A model generated the notes under the pieces. The model had not been told where the DNA came from and did not search any database. It worked only from the letters and a program-made list of their open reading frames with translations. Positions 60,185 through 64,000 of a stretch of 64,000 bases of DNA are shown one piece after another (the stretch's first letter is position 1; the number at the start of each line of letters is the position of its first letter). The DNA is from Amycolatopsis marina (GTDB lineage Bacteria > Actinomycetota > Actinomycetes > Mycobacteriales > Pseudonocardiaceae). The translations under genes and the position numbers were made by a program. The stretch lies in the NCBI RefSeq assembly GCF_900111885.1, contig NZ_FOKG01000019.1, positions 62,001-126,000 of the forward strand, in the 5' to 3' direction.

Positions 60185-60817
60185 GTGACCCAGGTAGCCG
60201 GCAGGAGCCAGGACAGGATCGCGCGCAGGCAGGTCGACAAGTTCGCCGACCGGCGGGCGCAGCTGGCCGCGTCCACCCTGCAGACACTGTCCGACCTCGG
60301 CTACGCCCGCACGAGCCTGCGTGAGATCGCCCAGAACTCCGAGTTCTCCCACGGCGTCCTGCACTACTACTTTCGCGACAAGGTCGACCTGATCACTTAC
60401 TCGGTGCGTCAGTACAAGGCGGAGTGCGCGACCCGGTACGACGAGATCGTCGAAACGGCCGGGTCCGCGGAGGAACTTCGGCTCGGCTTCGGTGCCGCGA
60501 TGGCGGACACGCTGTTGCACGAGGGTCCGCTGCACAAGTTGTGGTACGACCTGCGGAACCAGAGCCTGTTCGAAGAGTCGTTCCGCGAGGATGTCGAGGA
60601 GATCGACCAGAATCTCGAACGGATGATCTGGAACGTCGTCAGCCGGTACGCCGAACTGGCCGAGACCACCTGTGCGGTGTCCCCCGCGACCGCCTACGCG
60701 ATCTTCGACGGGATCTTTCAACGGGCACTGTTCAAGCACGTGATCGGGGACCCGGACGCTGCCGCCGACCTGCGGGCGAACGTGGAACAGCTCCTGGAGC
60801 GGTTCATCGCCCCCTGA
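60185..60817 (+). CDS. TetR-family transcriptional regulator
   Basis: A 210-residue regulator from GTG 60185. The helix-turn-helix is at about residues 38-72 (LGYARTSLREIAQNSEFSHG then VLHYYFRDKVDLITYSV). The C-terminal half has GPLHKLWYDLRNQSLFEESF. It is divergent from the SDR/saccharopine-dehydrogenase-like operon and separated from it by 210 bp containing two palindromic sites. It is the probable repressor of that operon, perhaps sensing a CoA ester made by the ligase at 56354. Confidence 0.92.
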   Translation: MTQVAGRSQDRIARRQVDKFADRRAQLAASTLQTLSDLGYARTSLREIAQNSEFSHGVLHYYFRDKVDLITYSVRQYKAECATRYDEIVETAGSAEELRLGFGAAMADTLLHEGPLHKLWYDLRNQSLFEESFREDVEEIDQNLERMIWNVVSRYAELAETTCAVSPATAYAIFDGIFQRALFKHVIGDPDAAADLRANVEQLLERFIAP

Positions 60818-60837
60818 GGGCACCAAAAAGTGCCTTC
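60816..60837 (+). terminator. Short hairpin terminator after tetR
   Basis: An 8-bp stem with one G-U pair, GAGGGCAC with GTGCCTTC, around a CAAAAA loop begins inside the tetR stop codon. Spacing and base composition fit an intrinsic terminator of actinobacterial type. Confidence 0.6.
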
Positions 60838-60862
60838 TCGCCGCTGCGCAGGCCGACGTCCA

Positions 60863-60955
60863 GTGTCCGGAGTGGTCACCGGCCCACAGGGGGCGCCGTA
60901 TGTGTCCGAGGCGGTCACAACCAACGCCGGGTTCCTGAAGCGCATGCTCCAGTGA
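60863..60955 (+). pseudogene. Possible C-terminal gene fragment
   Basis: A short plus-strand frame with coding-like third positions reads VSGVVTGPQGAPYVSEAV followed by TTNAGFLKRMLQ and a stop. No ribosome site precedes it. It might be the tail of a lost gene in the otherwise gene-free stretch 60838-61012. I do not recognise the family, and chance is possible. Confidence 0.25.
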
Positions 60956-61012
60956 CCCGTCGGTCCCCTTCCCCGTTCCGCTGTCCGGATGGTGACTGGT
61001 GATAACTTCGAA

Positions 61013-61061
61013 GGCGAGCAACGCGGCTCGCCGAAGGTGGGACAGGCAGGAGAACCCTGCC
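61013..61061 (+). other. Two small hairpins in the leader of the mannosyltransferase unit
   Basis: GGCGAGC pairs with GCTCGCC (61013-61032), and GGCAGG with CCTGCC (61045-61061). They lie ahead of the coupled small ORF. They do not match any riboswitch class I could recall. Confidence 0.4.
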
Positions 61062-61081
61062 GCCGTGAAGGGGAGAATGCA

Positions 61082-61174
61082 ATGCAGGAAGCGACGTCGG
61101 CACTACCGACCGTGAGTGCCGGCGTCGCGACGACGAACTCGCCTGGCCGCCCCCTGGATAGCAACTGCCGGTGA
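61082..61174 (+). CDS. Small leader ORF (30 aa) coupled to the mannosyltransferase
   Basis: ATG 61082 has GAAGGGGAG as ribosome site 6-7 nt upstream. The 30-codon frame (beginning MQEATSALPTVSAG) ends at 61172-61174, overlapping the glycosyltransferase GTG by GTGA. The downstream GTG lacks its own ribosome site, so coupling is likely. The peptide has no recognisable family. Confidence 0.45.
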   Translation: MQEATSALPTVSAGVATTNSPGRPLDSNCR

Positions 61175-62331
61175 CTGTCAGCACGACCGAACCGACACGG
61201 CTGCGAGCAGTGCTCGGCAGCGGGTACCCACGCGCGATCGGCGTCTACCTGCTGGTGCGTCTCGTCGGTGTCGCAGCTCTCGCACTGGCCGCGGCCTGGC
61301 ACGAGAAGGACCTCCTGGAGCGGCTCACCTCCTGGGACGGCCAGTGGTATCTCCAGCTCGCCCGATTCGGCTACGACGGCTTCCCAGAGCCGGTGCTGGA
61401 CGCGGAAGGGCATGCGTTTCCCGACGCGACGCTGGCGTTCTTTCCGCTTTACCCGGCCATCGTGTCGGGAGTCGGCACGCTGCCGGGCATCAGCTTGGAG
61501 ATCGCGGCGCTGCTGGTCAGTACCGTCGCGGGCGCGATCGCGGCCTGCGGTCTGGTGCGGCTCGCGCGGCTGATCGATCCACGGCCGCGCGTCGGCCTGG
61601 TGCTGGTGGCGCTGTATGCGGGAGCGCCGATGGCGGTCACCCTGTCCATGGCGTACACCGAGGCGCTGTTCACAGCCTGCGCGGTGTGGAGCCTGGTGTT
61701 CGTGCTCGAACGACAGTGGATCCCCGCGGGCGGACTCTGTCTGATCGCGGGGCTCGTCCGATCTACCGCGACCGCGCTGATCGTCGCGGTGGTCCTGGCC
61801 GCACTCGTCGCGGCGTGGCGCGGCCAGGACCGTACTCGCGCACTCGTCGCCGCCGCCCTCGCCCCGCTCGGCCTACTGGGATTCTGGGCCTACGTCGCGG
61901 AACGCACTGCCAGCCTGACCGGTTGGCAGGACATCGAGTGGCGCGGCTGGAACACCCGCTGGGACTGGGGACAGGAGACCGCCGACTTCGTGCTGCGCAC
62001 ACTGGCGACCGGCGACTCGGTGATGGATGTCGGCTCCGTCCTGGTGCTGTTCGGCGCGGTCGCGCTGACGGTGGCCGCGATCCGCCTGCACCTGCCCTGG
62101 CCGCTGATCGTCTACGGAGCGGCGGTCGTTCTGCTGATCGCCGGAACCGCCGGCCTGCCCTTCGCCAAGCCACGGTTCCTGTTGCCGGCGATGTTCGTGC
62201 TCCTCATCCCGCTCGCCCTCGAACTCGCCGGCCGCAGACGATCCACGATGATCGCGGCGGTGGCGGCCGCGGTCGCCCTCGGGTCCTGGTACAGCGCCTA
62301 CGCACTGACGGGCTGGGCGTACGCGATCTGA
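61171..62331 (+). CDS. PIG-V-like membrane mannosyltransferase
   Basis: A 386-residue polytopic protein with about ten hydrophobic helices. The first outer loop has TSWDGQWYLQLARFGYDG, with the WDG(Q)WY pattern of PIG-V and actinobacterial alpha-mannosyltransferases that use polyprenyl-phosphomannose (GT-C fold). FFPLYPAIVSG and the membrane loop MAYTEALFTACAVWSL are also typical. It acts at the membrane on a lipid or polymer acceptor that cannot be named. It is convergent with the SMP-30 gene. Confidence 0.88.
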   Translation: MTVSTTEPTRLRAVLGSGYPRAIGVYLLVRLVGVAALALAAAWHEKDLLERLTSWDGQWYLQLARFGYDGFPEPVLDAEGHAFPDATLAFFPLYPAIVSGVGTLPGISLEIAALLVSTVAGAIAACGLVRLARLIDPRPRVGLVLVALYAGAPMAVTLSMAYTEALFTACAVWSLVFVLERQWIPAGGLCLIAGLVRSTATALIVAVVLAALVAAWRGQDRTRALVAAALAPLGLLGFWAYVAERTASLTGWQDIEWRGWNTRWDWGQETADFVLRTLATGDSVMDVGSVLVLFGAVALTVAAIRLHLPWPLIVYGAAVVLLIAGTAGLPFAKPRFLLPAMFVLLIPLALELAGRRRSTMIAAVAAAVALGSWYSAYALTGWAYAI

Positions 62332-62353
62332 CGAGGCGCCAGCCTGCTGACGC

Positions 62354-63241
62354 TCAAGAGGACCGCCCGGCAAGAGCCACCGAATCAATCCGGGCCGCGC
62401 GCAGTTGCAGACTCTGATCTTCTTCCGTGGTCGGGGCCGTGCACAGGAAGAGCGTCCGCCCGGTGCTCCCGCCGACAGCACAGGCCAGGCACAACTGGTC
62501 GGTGGTGACCCGGTCCACCTCGGTGCCGTTCAGGTCGATGAGCCGGGCGCACATGTGCATGGGATCGGCGATCCAGAGCCGACCCTCGCCGTCGATACTC
62601 ATACCGTCTGGTGCGAATCCCAGGGGCAGCTCTCGTCGACTGGCCAGCGATCCGTCCGCTTCGACGTCGAAAATCGTCAGACGGGCTCCGAACGTCTCGG
62701 CGACGAACAACGTGCGGGTCCTGTCGTCCAGCACGATGCCGTTGGTGAAGATCAGATCCGTGGCGGCCGTCCGCCATGTTCCGTCCGGCTCCACCATGAA
62801 GACACGACTCGTCGCCGGTACATCGAGTGGCGCGTCCACTCGCTCGCCTGTCAGCTCCGTGACGACCTCGGGGTCGGCGAGAAAGGTATGCGGGTCGAAT
62901 CCCATCTCACCGACCCACGCCCTGCCGGACGCATCCACCCACATGTCGTTGAGCATGGTGGACACGGTGCCGGAAAGATCCGCGTGCTCCACCAGTCCGC
63001 CTGGATCGAGCCGGAGAATCTTGCTGGCATCCTGCTGCACGACGAGCAACCGCCCGTCCGGCAGCCAGCCGATGCCGCCGACGCGCCCCGGAACCGAGGT
63101 GATCACCTCGGCCATACCCTCCTCGTCGAGCGCAACGACCTGCTGGCCGTGCATGTCCACGAACCACAGCCGGCCCTCGTGCCAGCGTGGACATTCCGTG
63201 AACGCATAACCTTCTCCGAGAACCGATGTCGCTGTTTCCAT
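62354..63241 (-). CDS. SMP-30/gluconolactonase family protein
   Basis: A 295-residue six-bladed beta-propeller hydrolase from ATG 63241, with AAAGGAA 6 nt upstream. Expected metal ligands appear in AFTECPRWHEGRLWFVD (Glu), FTNGIVLDD (Asn) and GFAPDGMSIDGEGRLW (Asp). The family opens sugar or other lactones with a divalent cation. It is downstream of the VOC gene by 41 bp in the same direction, so the two may form one unit. Substrate unknown. Confidence 0.9.
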   Translation of the reverse strand: METATSVLGEGYAFTECPRWHEGRLWFVDMHGQQVVALDEEGMAEVITSVPGRVGGIGWLPDGRLLVVQQDASKILRLDPGGLVEHADLSGTVSTMLNDMWVDASGRAWVGEMGFDPHTFLADPEVVTELTGERVDAPLDVPATSRVFMVEPDGTWRTAATDLIFTNGIVLDDRTRTLFVAETFGARLTIFDVEADGSLASRRELPLGFAPDGMSIDGEGRLWIADPMHMCARLIDLNGTEVDRVTTDQLCLACAVGGSTGRTLFLCTAPTTEEDQSLQLRAARIDSVALAGRSS

Positions 63242-63282
63242 AAGAATTCCTTTCGTGCGGATACCAATAACTGAATCGGGCG

Positions 63283-64000
63283 TTACCCGGTTCCCATGAT
63301 TCGAAATGCGACACCACAGATGGTCACGCGGTCCTCGGTCACTGGAAGGCCGCGATCTCGGGCCCTGCGCAACACCTCCGCCGGTTCGACACACCGAACT
63401 TCGACGCCACACACGCCTTCGGCACGTGCCGGATCTCCTTGCCGAAAGCGAACGCGACCACGGTCGAGAACGACCTCGGGGCACCCGTCCCCGTTTGCAC
63501 TGACGACGCTTTCGAGCAGCCCCGCCCAGTGAGCAGCGGCGGCCGACGGGTCCCGCGCCTGGACCTCGACGCCGACGATCTCTGTTGTCACGTCCGTGCG
63601 GGCCGCTGCTCGCCAGTTGTACCCCGCCCAGGGCCATTCGGTGGCATCCTCCGGCTGCTCCAAGGACAACAGCGAGCCACCGATGTCCCGCGGGTCGAAG
63701 TGGACTCCACGTACATCCTTCAGCGGGGACTGCCAGACCATCCGGTATCCGGCGCTTTCGGCCCTGGCACGGCCCCGGTCGAGGTCATCCGTCTGGACCA
63801 GCACCATGTAGCCGCTGTCGCCGCCTCTGAGTTCCAGGTATCTGGCCGCGGGTGTACCGTCCCTGCGCGGTGATATCACCTCGAGAAACGTGTCACCCAC
63901 GACAAAGACGGCGTTCGAGATCCCGAACTCGTCGACCATCTCCTCGCCCCACATCTGGATCTCGTCAGCGATGGTGAGACAGACCTCCACCCCCAGCACC
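63283..64000 (-). CDS. VOC (glyoxalase/bleomycin-resistance/dioxygenase) family protein, 5' end beyond window
   Basis: A protein of which at least 238 residues are visible. It carries VOC-type beta-alpha-beta-beta-beta modules: VFVVGDTFLEVISPRRDGTP then YLELRGGDSGYMVLVQTDDLD; SPLKDVRGVHFDPRDIGGSLL; and a second part from TEIVGVEVQARDPSAAAAHW. The frame is open at the right edge and starts there in the middle of a strand-like segment, so the true start lies outside. It is upstream of the SMP-30 gene in the same direction. The reaction is unknown. Confidence 0.8.
   Translation of the reverse strand, partial: VLGVEVCLTIADEIQMWGEEMVDEFGISNAVFVVGDTFLEVISPRRDGTPAARYLELRGGDSGYMVLVQTDDLDRGRARAESAGYRMVWQSPLKDVRGVHFDPRDIGGSLLSLEQPEDATEWPWAGYNWRAAARTDVTTEIVGVEVQARDPSAAAAHWAGLLESVVSANGDGCPEVVLDRGRVRFRQGDPARAEGVCGVEVRCVEPAEVLRRARDRGLPVTEDRVTICGVAFRIMGTG

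Noticed and set aside
60995..61081. Possible riboswitch in the mannosyltransferase leader
   Set aside because: Compared by memory with glycine, cobalamin, TPP, SAM/SAH, fluoride and c-di-AMP classes; the conserved cores are absent, only two simple hairpins.

Overview
The window is a dense, high-GC stretch with 1-4 nt ATGA/GTGA gene overlaps, many GTG starts, a SARP regulator, a near-consensus DasR-type operator, a complete phenylacetate (paa) operon and a 13E12/DUF222 repeat gene. Together these point to a filamentous actinobacterium, most likely a Pseudonocardiaceae relative (Amycolatopsis/Prauserella-like; the genus is inference). No rRNA, tRNA, CRISPR array or transposase gene was seen.

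Layout. 1-6673: a class V aminotransferase (cut by the window edge), two PH-domain membrane proteins, a GT39 glycosyltransferase, a TetR regulator and a threonine-type dehydratase. 6776-6914: a decayed LysR gene. 6916-24696: a catabolic island. Its left operon encodes a double cupin, an alpha/beta hydrolase, a histidinol-dehydrogenase-like enzyme, an SDR and an HpcH/HpaI aldolase. A divergent LacI regulator follows, then an ABC importer without an ATPase and a two-domain SnoaL-like protein. Next come a LysR regulator divergent from a second HisD-like enzyme, a second two-domain SnoaL-like protein, a nitrilase-type amidohydrolase, a DUF6314 protein and a BCCT transporter. 24745-34202: paaZABCDE, paaH, paaI, paaK and a TetR regulator (probable PaaR). 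34203-35607: tandem repeats, a long hairpin and a frameshifted DUF222/HNH gene. 35638-41303: regulators and oxidoreductases, including an XRE regulator followed by a small Zn-ribbon protein.

41318-48902: a PaaX-like regulator and MHS transporter, a secreted AA10 LPMO behind a DasR-type site, and an operon of SDR, amidohydrolase, acyl-CoA ligase and MaoC hydratase. The transporter and this operon have matching promoters with the same 10-bp box 5 nt upstream of the -35. 49049-54222: two tandem imine-reductase-family genes divergent from a large SARP-NB-ARC-TPR regulator, with a 22-bp-period direct repeat between them. 54272-60817: a frameshifted DHA2 exporter, a DinB-like protein, an acyl-CoA ligase, a saccharopine-dehydrogenase-like protein, an SDR and a divergent TetR with two palindromic operators. 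61082-64000: a PIG-V-like mannosyltransferase with a coupled small ORF, an SMP-30 lactonase and a VOC protein cut by the window edge.

The most novel content is the 7-25 kb island (paired HisD-like and paired SnoaL-like proteins, a LacI operator series and a regulator scar at its edge), the shared PaaX-region promoter box, the SARP/imine-reductase pair and three identical 22-bp palindromes inside the paa operon. All functional calls come from reading motifs by eye; no database search was run.
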